Shown here: piece by piece, positions 7,628 through 15,354 of the stretch
Layout: each line of letters starts with the position of its first letter
How positions within the stretch are numbered: the first letter of the stretch is position 1
Assembly (NCBI RefSeq): GCF_026420845.1
Contig: NZ_JAOWCB010000005.1
Location: forward strand, 62,001-126,000
DNA length: 64,000 nucleotides
Reading direction: 5' to 3'
Source: Streptomyces sp. PR69
Lineage (GTDB): Bacteria; Actinomycetota; Actinomycetes; Streptomycetales; Streptomycetaceae
Notes under the pieces: model-generated
Told to the model about the DNA's origin: nothing
What the model saw: only the letters and a program-made list of their open reading frames with translations
Databases searched by the model: none
Translations under genes and position numbers: made by a program

Positions 7628-9678
7628 GCGGGGACCTCCGTGTTTTCGAGAGGGCTGAGCTTGTTCGCTGTGCGGATCTCGTCGACGATACGGCCGATGA
7701 TCTCCGTGATGCCGAAGTCCTTCGGGGTGAAAACGGCGGCGACGCCCGCCGCCTTCAGTTCGGCGGCGTCGGCGTTGGGGATGATCCCGCCGACGATGAC
7801 CGGAATAGGGGTATCTCCCGGGCCGCTTGGCCCAGGGGAAGCGGCCGCCCCGGCCTCGCGCAGCCGGTGCAGCACATCGGGCACCAGCTCGGCGTGCGAG
7901 CCGGACAGGATCGACAGGCCCACGCAGTGCACATCCTCCGCGAGCGCGGCGCTGACGATCTGCTCGGGGGTGAGCCTGATGCCCTGGTAGACCACTTCGA
8001 AGCCGGCGTCACGGGCCCGTACGGCGATCTGCTCGGCGCCGTTGGAGTGGCCGTCCAGACCGGGCTTGCCGACCAGCAGCCGCAGCCGGCCGGTCCCCAG
8101 CTCCTCGGCGGTGCGGGCGACCTTCTCCCGTACGACGGCGAGCGGCGAGCCCGCCTCAGCGGCCACCGCGACGGGGGCGCTGGAGACCCCGGTCGGGGCG
8201 CGGAACTCGCCGAAGACATCGCGCAGCGCCCAGGCCCACTCGCCGGTGGTGACGCCCGCGCGGGCGCACTCGACGGTGGCGGCCATCAGATTCTCCGTGC
8301 CGGCCGCGGCCTTCTTCAGCGCGGACAGCGCCTCGGCGGCCCGCGCCTCGTCGCGGCCCGCACGCCACTCGTGCAGCGCGGCGACGACCCGTGCCTCGTT
8401 CGCCGGGTCCACCGTCATGATCGCGGTGTCCAGATCGGCGGTGAGCGGGTTGGGCTCGGTCGACTCGAAGCAGTTCACACCGACGATCTTCTCCTCGCCG
8501 GCCTCGATCCGCGCCCGGCGCTCGGCGTGCGAGGCGACGAGCTGCGACTTGAGATAGCCGGACTCGACGGCCGCCATGGCGCCGCCCATCTCCTGGATAT
8601 GCGCGATCTCCGCGAGCGACTCCTCGACCAGGGCGTCCACCTTGGCCTCGATCACATGCGAGCCGGCGAAGATGTCCTCGTACTCCAGCAGATCGCTCTC
8701 ATGGGCGAGGACCTGCTGGATGCGCAGCGACCACTGCTGGTCCCAGGGGCGGGGCAGGCCCAGCGCCTCGTTCCAGGCCGGAAGCTGCACCGCGCGGGCG
8801 CGGGCGTCCTTGGACAGGGTCACCGCCAGCATCTCCAGCACGATCCGCTGGACGTTGTTCTCCGGCTGCGCCTCGGTCAGCCCGAGCGAGTTGACCTGGA
8901 CGCCGTAGCGGAAGCGGCGCTGCTTGGGGTTCTCGACGCCGTATCGCTCGCGGGTGACCTGGTCCCAGATGCGGCCGAAGGCGCGCATCTTGCACATCTC
9001 CTCGACGAAGCGGACGCCCGCGTTCACGAAGAAGGAGATACGGGCGACGACATCGCCGAACTTCTCCCGCGGCACCTGCCCGGAGTCGCGCACCGCGTCC
9101 AGGACGGCGATCGCGGTGGACATCGCATAGGCGATCTCCTGGACGGGCGTGGCCCCGGCCTCCTGCAGGTGGTAGCTGCAGATGTTGATGGGGTTCCACT
9201 TGGGGATGTGCGCCACCGTGTACGTGATCATGTCGGTGGTCAGGCGCAGTGAGGGGCCGGGCGGGAAGACATGCGTCCCGCGCGACAGATACTCCTTGAC
9301 GATGTCGTTCTGCGTCGTGCCCGACAGCTTGGCGGCGTCGGCGCCCTGTTCCTCGGCGACCACCTGATAGAGCGCCAGCAGCCACATGGCGGTGGCGTTG
9401 ATGGTCATGGAGGTGTTCATCTGCTCCAGCGGGATGTCCTGGAACAGCCGGCGCATGTCCCCGAGATGGGAGACCGGGACCCCGACCCGGCCCACCTCGC
9501 CGCGGGCGAGGACGTGGTCGGGGTCGTAGCCGGTCTGCGTCGGCAGGTCGAACGCCACCGACAGACCCGTCTGGCCCTTGGCGAGGTTGCGCCGGTAGAG
9601 CTTGTTGGACGCCTCGGCCGTGGAGTGACCGGCATATGTCCGCATCAGCCACGGCCGGTCCCTCTTGCGCTCTGTCAT
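7624..9678 (-). CDS. meaA: Ethylmalonyl-CoA mutase (B12-dependent)
   Basis: Adenosylcobalamin-dependent mutase converting ethylmalonyl-CoA to methylsuccinyl-CoA, 684 residues. The N-terminal barrel domain has RPWLMRTYAGHSTAEASN, AFDLPTQTGYDPD and the substrate-handling region SGTTQNDIVKEY. The C-terminal cobalamin domain carries GKPGLDGHSNGAEQIA (DxHxxG, with D and H near 542 and 544), then GLSILSGSH and VGGIIP. This one-polypeptide architecture fits MeaA/Ecm rather than the two-subunit methylmalonyl-CoA mutase. A GAGG lies 8 nt upstream of ATG 9678, immediately after the ccr stop. Position between ccr and the lyase supports the call. Confidence 0.95.
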   Translation of the reverse strand: MTERKRDRPWLMRTYAGHSTAEASNKLYRRNLAKGQTGLSVAFDLPTQTGYDPDHVLARGEVGRVGVPVSHLGDMRRLFQDIPLEQMNTSMTINATAMWLLALYQVVAEEQGADAAKLSGTTQNDIVKEYLSRGTHVFPPGPSLRLTTDMITYTVAHIPKWNPINICSYHLQEAGATPVQEIAYAMSTAIAVLDAVRDSGQVPREKFGDVVARISFFVNAGVRFVEEMCKMRAFGRIWDQVTRERYGVENPKQRRFRYGVQVNSLGLTEAQPENNVQRIVLEMLAVTLSKDARARAVQLPAWNEALGLPRPWDQQWSLRIQQVLAHESDLLEYEDIFAGSHVIEAKVDALVEESLAEIAHIQEMGGAMAAVESGYLKSQLVASHAERRARIEAGEEKIVGVNCFESTEPNPLTADLDTAIMTVDPANEARVVAALHEWRAGRDEARAAEALSALKKAAAGTENLMAATVECARAGVTTGEWAWALRDVFGEFRAPTGVSSAPVAVAAEAGSPLAVVREKVARTAEELGTGRLRLLVGKPGLDGHSNGAEQIAVRARDAGFEVVYQGIRLTPEQIVSAALAEDVHCVGLSILSGSHAELVPDVLHRLREAGAAASPGPSGPGDTPIPVIVGGIIPNADAAELKAAGVAAVFTPKDFGITEIIGRIVDEIRTANKLSPLENTEVPA

Positions 9679-9688
9679 GGTAGGAACC

Positions 9689-11026
9689 TCAAACGTTCCG
9701 GAAGCGGTTAATGGCGTCGAGGTGCTTGGCGCGCATCTCCTCGTCGCGCACGCCCAGGCCCTCCTCGGGGGCGAGGCAGAGGACGCCGACCTTGCCCTGG
9801 TGGACGTTGCGGTGGACGTCGTGCGCGGCCTGGCCGGTGTCGTCGAGGGAGTAGACCTTGGACAGCGTGGGGTGGATCTTGCCCTTGGCGATCAGGCGGT
9901 TGGCCTCCCACGCCTCACGGTAGTTGGCGAAGTGCGAGCCGATGATGCGCTTGAGCGACATCCACAGATAGCGGTTGTCGTACTCGTGGTGGTAGCCGGA
10001 GGTGGAGGCGCAGGTCACGATGGTGCCGCCCTTGCGGGTGACGTACACGGACGCGCCGAAGGTCTCCCGGCCGGGGTGCTCGAAGACGATGTCGACGTCC
10101 TCGCCGCCGGTCAGCTCGCGGATGCGCTTGCCGAAGCGCTTCCACTCCCTGGGGTCCTGGGTCTGCTCGTCCTTCCAGAACTTGTAGCCCTCGGCGTTGC
10201 GGTCGATGATCGCCTCCGCGCCCATGGAGCGGCAGATCTCCGCTTTCTGGTCGCTCGACACGACACAGATCGGCGTGGCGCCGCCGGCGAGGGCGAACTG
10301 GGTGGCGTAACTGCCGAGTCCGCCGCTCGCGCCCCAGATCAGCACATTGTCGCCCTGCTTCATCTGCGCGCCGTTGCGGGAGACCAGCTGGCGGTACGCG
10401 GTGGAGTTCACCAGGCCCGGGGCCGCGGCCTCCTCCCAGCTGAGGTGGCCGGGCTTGGGCATCAGCTGGTTCGACTTGACCAGCGCGATCTCGGCGAGTC
10501 CGCCGAAGTTGGTCTCGAAGCCCCAGATGCGCTGCTCGGGGTCGAGCATGGTGTCGTTGTGGCCGTCGGAGGACTCCAGCTCGACGGAGAGGCAGTGGGC
10601 GACGACCTCGTCGCCCGGCTGCCAGGCGTTGACGCCCGGTCCGGTGCGCAGCACCACGCCCGCGAGGTCGGAGCCGATGATGTGGTACGGCAGGTCATGG
10701 CGGCGGGTCAGCTCGCTGAGCCGTCCGTAGCGCTCCAGGAAGCCGAAGGTGGACAGCGGCTCGAAGATCGAGGTCCAGACGGAGTTGTAGTTCACCGAGC
10801 TGGCCATGACCGCGACGAGCGCCTCGCCGGGTCCGAGCTCCGGCAGCGGGACGTCGTCGACATGGAGGGACTTGCGGGGGTCCTTCTCCCGGGTTTCGAG
10901 GCCGGCGAACATCTCGACCTCGTCCTTGTGCACGGTGACCGCGCGGTACGACTCGGGGAGCGGCAGTGCGGCGAAGTCGTCGGAGGTGCTCTCCGGCGAC
11001 GAGATCGCGTCCAGGATTTCCTTCAC
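9689..11026 (-). CDS. ccr: Crotonyl-CoA carboxylase/reductase
   Basis: NADPH-dependent reductive carboxylase turning crotonyl-CoA and CO2 into ethylmalonyl-CoA, the key step of the ethylmalonyl-CoA pathway and a source of polyketide extender units. The 445-residue protein has an N-terminal catalytic part and a Rossmann segment WGASGGLGSYATQFA (231-245). Counting from GTG 11026 places Asn81, Phe170, Glu171 and His365 exactly at the four residues reported to bind CO2 in the Kitasatospora setae enzyme, which also confirms the start. A GGAGG lies 7 nt upstream. It is the first gene of a five-gene operon; a palindrome sits in its promoter. Confidence 0.97.
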   Translation of the reverse strand: MKEILDAISSPESTSDDFAALPLPESYRAVTVHKDEVEMFAGLETREKDPRKSLHVDDVPLPELGPGEALVAVMASSVNYNSVWTSIFEPLSTFGFLERYGRLSELTRRHDLPYHIIGSDLAGVVLRTGPGVNAWQPGDEVVAHCLSVELESSDGHNDTMLDPEQRIWGFETNFGGLAEIALVKSNQLMPKPGHLSWEEAAAPGLVNSTAYRQLVSRNGAQMKQGDNVLIWGASGGLGSYATQFALAGGATPICVVSSDQKAEICRSMGAEAIIDRNAEGYKFWKDEQTQDPREWKRFGKRIRELTGGEDVDIVFEHPGRETFGASVYVTRKGGTIVTCASTSGYHHEYDNRYLWMSLKRIIGSHFANYREAWEANRLIAKGKIHPTLSKVYSLDDTGQAAHDVHRNVHQGKVGVLCLAPEEGLGVRDEEMRAKHLDAINRFRNV

Positions 11027-11255
11027 GGTGTTGCCTCCGGCAAACGGTGCGTTGAGGGAACGCAGAGGGGTACGTCGGAGCTTTGCTTGCTGCTGCTGTG
11101 GAGGTGGTGTGCCGTCGGTTCGGCGGGTGGTGCTGTGGCAGCGCGCTGTGGGCGCGGCAAAGGTGCCTGTGACGCAGGCGTCCGGGCGCACAGATGGTCT
11201 GCGGGGACAGTCGGCGTACGAGAGGTCTCTGCACGCCGGCCGCCCGGACAACCTC

Positions 11256-11284
11256 AACGTATGGCACGGCGTGCCAGGTGACAA
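11256..11284 (-). promoter_or_regulatory. Proposed ccr promoter with palindromic operator in the spacer
   Basis: On the minus strand TTGTCA (11279-11284) and TACGTT (11256-11261) are 17 bp apart, matching housekeeping -35/-10 spacing. The spacer holds the perfect inverted repeat TGGCAC-N3-GTGCCA (11262-11276). A related half-site GGCACGCAGT (11288-11297) lies just upstream of the -35, and the same core occurs before the 3-hydroxyacyl-CoA dehydrogenase gene at 14371-14381. The neighbouring TetR protein is the obvious candidate ligand, by inference. Confidence 0.65.
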
Positions 11285-11299
11285 GACACTGCGTGCCAA

Positions 11300-11315
11300 C
11301 AATTTCTCTCAATTG
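11300..11315. other. Remainder of the 371-bp ccr/tetR gap: small inverted repeat CAATT-N6-AATTG
   Basis: This AT-rich inverted repeat lies upstream of the ccr promoter and is unusual in such GC-rich DNA. It may be an UP-like or regulatory element. The rest of the gap 11027-11397 is a 229-nt ccr leader without an obvious open frame plus the tetR terminator. Confidence 0.3.
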
Positions 11316-11340
11316 TCATCCCGCGGGCACGCATGAGCAA

Positions 11341-11369
11341 CAACGGCCGCCCCGTCGGGGCGGCCGTTG
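11341..11369 (-). terminator. Strong hairpin terminator of the tetR gene
   Basis: Perfect 13-bp stem with arms at 11341-11353 and 11357-11369 and a 3-nt loop, beginning about 28 nt after the tetR stop. It also insulates the ccr promoter from readthrough. Confidence 0.85.
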
Positions 11370-11397
11370 CGGACGGTGTGCTGTTGTGCGCGAGAGG

Positions 11398-12282
11398 TCA
11401 GTCCCCGGCGAGGGCCTTCCGGATGGCGCTCATGACCTCTTCCAGCGGCGCGTCCGTCCGGGCGACCGTCACCACCACGTCCCGGGACTCGGCCGCCGCC
11501 TCCGAGGGCTCGGCGGCCTCCGCGCCCTCCATGGCTTCCACGGCCTCCGCGCCCTCGGCGCCCCTCGGGCTTCTGGCCGCCAGTCCCCGGCCCACGCCGA
11601 TGCCTGTGCCGAAGGTCTCCCGGACGATCGCGAAAGCGTGGTCGAGCTGCGCCTCGACATCGCCCTTGCCGCCCGCGCGCAGCCAGCGCCGCAGCACATG
11701 GTTGTGCGCGGTGACGACCGCGGACGCGGCCACCTCCGCCAGCAGCGGATCGTCATTGCCGTCGTGGTGGTCGCGTTCGTCGAAGTGGCCCAGCAGATAG
11801 CGGGTGAACAGCCGCTCATAGCGGGCCACCGAGGCGATCTCCCGCTCCCGCAGCGTCGGCACCTCGCGGGTGAGGCGGTAGCGCTCGACGGAGACCGCGG
11901 GGGAGGCCGCGTACATCCGCATGACCTCCTTGATGCCCCGGCACACGGTGTCGAGGGGGTGCTCATGGGCCGGGGCCGCGTTCAGCACCGCCTCCGCCCG
12001 CACCAGCGTGTCGTCGTGGTCCGGGAAGATCGCCTCCTCCTTCGACCGGAAGTGCCGGAAGAAGGTGCGGCGGGCGACCCCGGCCGCGGCCGCGATCTCA
12101 TCGACCGTCGTCGCCTCGTACCCCTTCGTGGCGAACAGCTCCATGGCCGCGGCCGCCAGCTCACGGCGCATCTTGAGGCGCTGTGCGGCGGCCCGGCCGC
12201 CCGCCGTGCTCTCGGCGGCGCCGGGTGCGGCGGCGGTCGTCTGGGCGGACTTGGGCGGCGCGGACTTGGACGGCTGGGACAT
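11398..12282 (-). CDS. TetR-family transcriptional regulator
   Basis: Dimeric DNA-binding repressor type, 294 residues. An Ala/Pro/Ser-rich leader of about 35 residues precedes the HTH region around residues 40-85, where GYEATTVDEIAAAAGVARRT and FFRHFRSKEEAIF match the TetR signature. The C-terminal ligand domain ends in an unusual Ala/Glu-rich stretch (many AE repeats) before the final helix. ATG at 12282 lacks a ribosome binding site, but TACGTT (12289-12294, minus strand) ends 6 nt before it. The gene sits between ccr and the 3-hydroxyacyl-CoA dehydrogenase gene, so it plausibly responds to an acyl-CoA and controls this carbon pathway. Confidence 0.88.
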   Translation of the reverse strand: MSQPSKSAPPKSAQTTAAAPGAAESTAGGRAAAQRLKMRRELAAAAMELFATKGYEATTVDEIAAAAGVARRTFFRHFRSKEEAIFPDHDDTLVRAEAVLNAAPAHEHPLDTVCRGIKEVMRMYAASPAVSVERYRLTREVPTLREREIASVARYERLFTRYLLGHFDERDHHDGNDDPLLAEVAASAVVTAHNHVLRRWLRAGGKGDVEAQLDHAFAIVRETFGTGIGVGRGLAARSPRGAEGAEAVEAMEGAEAAEPSEAAAESRDVVVTVARTDAPLEEVMSAIRKALAGD

Positions 12283-12288
12283 GCCCTG

Positions 12289-12308
12289 AACGTACTGCAT
12301 TCGTGCAG
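12289..12308 (-). promoter_or_regulatory. tetR -10 hexamer with adjacent inverted repeat CTGCA-N4-TGCAG
   Basis: The arms at 12295-12299 and 12304-12308 lie directly upstream of TACGTT (12289-12294). An operator here would block the promoter, suggesting autoregulation. It resembles the ccr box only weakly (shared ACTGC). Confidence 0.4.
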
Positions 12309-12427
12309 GAGAGCGCGCCTGAGGGGCCGGGAGCGGGCCCGGCGGTCCGGCCGGGCCGCCGGGGGCGGGGCCGCCCGCCGACGGCTCGGCCGCCGGATCG
12401 AGCAGCCCGCCCCAGCCCCCGTACGGC

Positions 12428-14224
12428 TCAGCGCCGGGCATATTCGCGGAAGCCGCGCCCCGTCTTGCGGCCCAGGCAGCCCGCGGCCACCAGGTGCTCC
12501 AGCAGCGGCGCGGGCGCCAGGCCCGGGTCGCGGAACTCCTGGTGCAGCACCTTCTCGATGGCCAGCGAGACATCCAGGCCGACCACGTCCAGCAGCTCGA
12601 AGGGGCCCATCGGATAGCCGCCGCCGAGCTTCATCGCCGCGTCGATGTCGTCCAGCGAGGCGTAGTGGTCCTCGACCATCTTGATCGCGTTGTTGAGGTA
12701 CGGGAAGAGCAGCGCGTTCACGATGAACCCGGCCCGGTCCCCGCAGTCCACCGGATGCTTCTTGATCTTCGCGGTCACCTCGCGGACCGTGGCATGCACC
12801 TCGGGCGAGGTCAGCACGGTGCGGACCACCTCGACCAGCTTCATCGCCGGGGCCGGGTTGAAGAAGTGCATCCCGATGACGTCCTGCGGGCGCGAGGTGG
12901 CGCGCGCACAGGCGACGACCGGCAGCGAGGAGGTGGTGGTGGCGAGCACCGCGCCCTCCTTGCACACCTTGTCCAGCGTGGCGAACAGCTGCTGCTTGAC
13001 CGCCAGGTCCTCAGCGACGGCCTCGACCGCCAGATCGACGTCCGCGAAGGAGTCCAGCGTGCCGGCCGGAGCAATGCGCGCCAGTGCGCCGTCGCGCGCC
13101 TCCGCCGTCATCCTGCCCTTGTCGACGGAGCGGGAGAGCGACTTGGCGATACGGGCCTTGGCCGCCTCCGCCTTCTCCTGGCTGCGCGCCGCGAGCACCA
13201 CGTCATAGCCGGCCTTGGCGAACACCTCGGCGATGCCGCTCGCCATCGTCCCGGAGCCCGCCACGCCGACCGAGCGCACATCACGGGTGTCCACGGCCTC
13301 GGCCGCCCGCTGCTTGGGCGTCAGCTCGTCCGCCACCAGCACATCGGTGCCCGGCGCGGCGTAGGTGTAGAAACCGCGGCCCGCCTTGCGGCCCGTCAGC
13401 CCCGCCTCGCTCAGCTGCTTCAGAACCGGCGCGGGCGCGTGCAGCCGGTCGCCGGAGGCCGCGTACATCGCCTCCAGCACGGTGCGCGCGGTGTCGACGC
13501 CGATCAGATCGAGCAGCGCCAGCGGGCCCATGGGCAGCCCGCAGCCGAGCTTCATCGCGGCGTCGATGTCCTCGCGGGAGGCGTACTTGGCCTCATACAT
13601 CGCGGCGGCCTGGTTGAGATAGCCGAACAGCAGCCCGTCGGCGACAAAGCCGGGCCGGTCGCCCACCGCGACGGGCTCCTTGCCCAGCTCGCGGGCGAGG
13701 GCGGTGACCGCCTCCACGGCGTGCGGGGCGGTCAGCACCGAGGAGACCACCTCGACCAGCTTCATCGCCGGCGCCGGGTTGAAGAAGTGCAGCCCGAGGA
13801 CCCGCTCCGGGTGCTCGGAGTCCGCGGCCAGCCGGGTGACGGAGAGGGCGTTAGTGCCGGTGGCGATGATTGCGCCGGGGCGGACGATCTCGTCCAGCGC
13901 ACGGAAGACCTGCTGCTTGGCCTCGTATGACTCCGGGACCACCTCGATCACCAAGTCCGCGTCCGCGGCGGCCTGGAGATCGGAGAACGTGCGGAAACGG
14001 GCGAGGGTGTTGCGGCGCTCCTCCTCCGTGATGCGTCCGCGCTCCACGGCGCGCGCGGTGGCTGCCTCAAGGGCGTCGACCGCCTTGCGGGCGGCGACGT
14101 CGCTGATGTCGATGCCGATGACCTCGCGGCCGGCGCGGGCGAGCACCTCGGCGATGCCGGTGCCCATGGTGCCGAGGCCGACGACGGCGACGGTGCGCAG
14201 AGGGGTGTCCGAAGGCGTGTCCAT
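12428..14224 (-). CDS. 3-hydroxyacyl/3-hydroxybutyryl-CoA dehydrogenase, tandem-duplicated
   Basis: NAD-dependent oxidation or reduction between 3-hydroxyacyl-CoA and 3-oxoacyl-CoA, likely interconverting acetoacetyl-CoA and 3-hydroxybutyryl-CoA ahead of ccr. The 598 residues consist of two full copies. Copy 1 starts TVAVVGLGTMGTGIAEV; copy 2 starts SVGVAGSGTMASGIAEV about 300 residues later. Each copy contains the catalytic-His segment HFFNPAPAMKLVEVV and a C-terminal AAMKLG(C/G)G(L/Y)PMGP helix. ATG 14224 has GGAG 7 nt upstream. Copy 2 has an altered nucleotide-binding loop (GSGTMASG), which may mean only one site binds NAD as usual. Confidence 0.9.
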   Translation of the reverse strand: MDTPSDTPLRTVAVVGLGTMGTGIAEVLARAGREVIGIDISDVAARKAVDALEAATARAVERGRITEEERRNTLARFRTFSDLQAAADADLVIEVVPESYEAKQQVFRALDEIVRPGAIIATGTNALSVTRLAADSEHPERVLGLHFFNPAPAMKLVEVVSSVLTAPHAVEAVTALARELGKEPVAVGDRPGFVADGLLFGYLNQAAAMYEAKYASREDIDAAMKLGCGLPMGPLALLDLIGVDTARTVLEAMYAASGDRLHAPAPVLKQLSEAGLTGRKAGRGFYTYAAPGTDVLVADELTPKQRAAEAVDTRDVRSVGVAGSGTMASGIAEVFAKAGYDVVLAARSQEKAEAAKARIAKSLSRSVDKGRMTAEARDGALARIAPAGTLDSFADVDLAVEAVAEDLAVKQQLFATLDKVCKEGAVLATTTSSLPVVACARATSRPQDVIGMHFFNPAPAMKLVEVVRTVLTSPEVHATVREVTAKIKKHPVDCGDRAGFIVNALLFPYLNNAIKMVEDHYASLDDIDAAMKLGGGYPMGPFELLDVVGLDVSLAIEKVLHQEFRDPGLAPAPLLEHLVAAGCLGRKTGRGFREYARR

Positions 14225-14370
14225 CACAGGACTCCAGGGATGAGTGACGACTGATGAACGGCGTATGAGGGGAACGCCGTGAGGCGCGCGCGGCGCACGG
14301 GAAACGCGGCCACGCGGCGCAGGGCAGTGCGTGGCGAAGGGCCGACGGACTCTGTCCCGGAGTCCCGTCG

Positions 14371-14381
14371 TACTGCGTGCC
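14371..14381 (-). promoter_or_regulatory. GGCACGCAGTA box upstream of the hydroxyacyl-CoA dehydrogenase gene
   Basis: It is the same core as the half-site at 11288-11297 (GGCACGCAGT) and one arm plus centre of the ccr palindrome (GGCACGCCGT). It lies about 150 bp before the start codon. The rest of the 315-bp gap 14225-14539 contains two GGGTAAC repeats (about 14436 and 14467) and the HEAT-gene promoter, with no open frame I believe. Confidence 0.45.
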
Positions 14382-14539
14382 GAAACCGACTGCACTCTCG
14401 GCGGCTGCGTCACCAGGCCACCGGGAGCCGAGCGGGGGTAACCCGCTCACTTGAGATTAACTCGCGGGTAACGAGCGCGCCAGTGCCGGGCGGGTGTGAT
14501 CTGGGTCGCGACCGGCCGGACGCCGATAGGCTGACGGTC

Positions 14540-15106
14540 ATGGACGCGGAGTTACGGTCACTGGCGGAGCGGCTGCGGAAGGAGTCGGGGGGCTCCGAGG
14601 AGTACGAGCGGCTGCTCGTCACCGAGGACGGGGAGGAACTCGCGGATGTGCTCACCGCACACGAACGCCCCTTGTGGGCGCGGGAGATGGCGGCCTTCAG
14701 ACTCGGCTGCGCCGGTGACAGCCGGGCCTTCGAGGCGCTGGTGCTGCTGCTCAACCACCGCGACCCGGCCCGCAATGTCTCCGCGGCCGTCGCGCTGTCC
14801 CGCCTGAACGACCCGCGCACCCCCAAGGCGGCCGCCGCGCTGGCCACGAACGAGCTGCGCGTCGCCTATGCGCTACTGCCCGTGCGCCTGCTCACCAGGC
14901 TGCGGGCCCCGGAGTCCGCCCCCGCCCTGATGACCGTCCTGCGCCGCCGGCTGGCGCCCGGCGATCCGTACTGGAAGGTCGCGCTGGCGTGCGTGGAGGG
15001 GCTGGGCGCGCTGGGCGACAAGCGCGCGGCGCCGCTGCTGGATACGGCGCGGACGCATCCCCGCCTGTGCGCGGCGGCGGAGGCGGCGCTGGCCCGGCTG
15101 TCCTGA
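14540..15106 (+). CDS. HEAT-repeat protein with a TTA codon
   Basis: A 188-residue all-helical protein. Repeated Ala/Leu-rich helix pairs (for example RAFEALVLLLNHRDPARNVS and APALMTVLRRRLAPGD) look like HEAT/PBS-lyase repeats, a protein-interaction scaffold. No catalytic motif is visible. ATG 14540 is preceded by TAGGCT (14527-14532) ending 7 nt upstream and by no ribosome binding site, so it is probably leaderless. Codon 5 is TTA (14552-14554), the rare leucine codon read by the bldA tRNA in Streptomyces, implying growth-phase-dependent translation. Its partner is unknown. Confidence 0.8.
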   Translation: MDAELRSLAERLRKESGGSEEYERLLVTEDGEELADVLTAHERPLWAREMAAFRLGCAGDSRAFEALVLLLNHRDPARNVSAAVALSRLNDPRTPKAAAALATNELRVAYALLPVRLLTRLRAPESAPALMTVLRRRLAPGDPYWKVALACVEGLGALGDKRAAPLLDTARTHPRLCAAAEAALARLS

Positions 15107-15354
15107 CCCGGGGCTTAAGCCCCCGGACCCCCGCGCCTCAATCTCCCCCAGCTACCGCTGGGAGGTACCCCCAGGCGGGGCTGGGATTTGGCGTAGCCAA
15201 ATTCAGCCCGTCCGGCGTTTGAGGACACGGCCGAAGGCCGTACAGGGGGTGTGGGGGCTTAAGCCCCCAGTTTCGGGATGGGGGTCCCCCCACGCCCCCT
15301 GGGCGTAGGGGGAGGGCGGGGTGGGGGAAAACGCACGCCGCAGGCGGAACCGGC
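15107..15354. repeat. Composite intergenic repeat between HEAT gene and radical SAM gene
   Basis: The convergent gap contains two GGGGCTTAAGCCCC palindromes (15110-15123 and within 15253-15268). It also has a CCCAGC-N4-GCTGGG hairpin, a TTTGAGGACACGGCC segment with hairpin ACGGCCGAAGGCCGT (15218-15248) and, at 15281-15330, the inverted copy of the 50-bp element at 2511. The 15218-15248 segment recurs at 33468-33499. These elements probably act as terminators for both neighbours. Confidence 0.75.
15281..15330 (-). repeat. 50-bp GC-rich element, copy B
   Basis: Reverse complement matches 2511-2560 at 49 of 50 positions; the only difference is at the 19th base. It lies about 12.8 kb away in opposite orientation, beyond the ethylmalonyl-CoA block. 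Confidence 0.85.
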
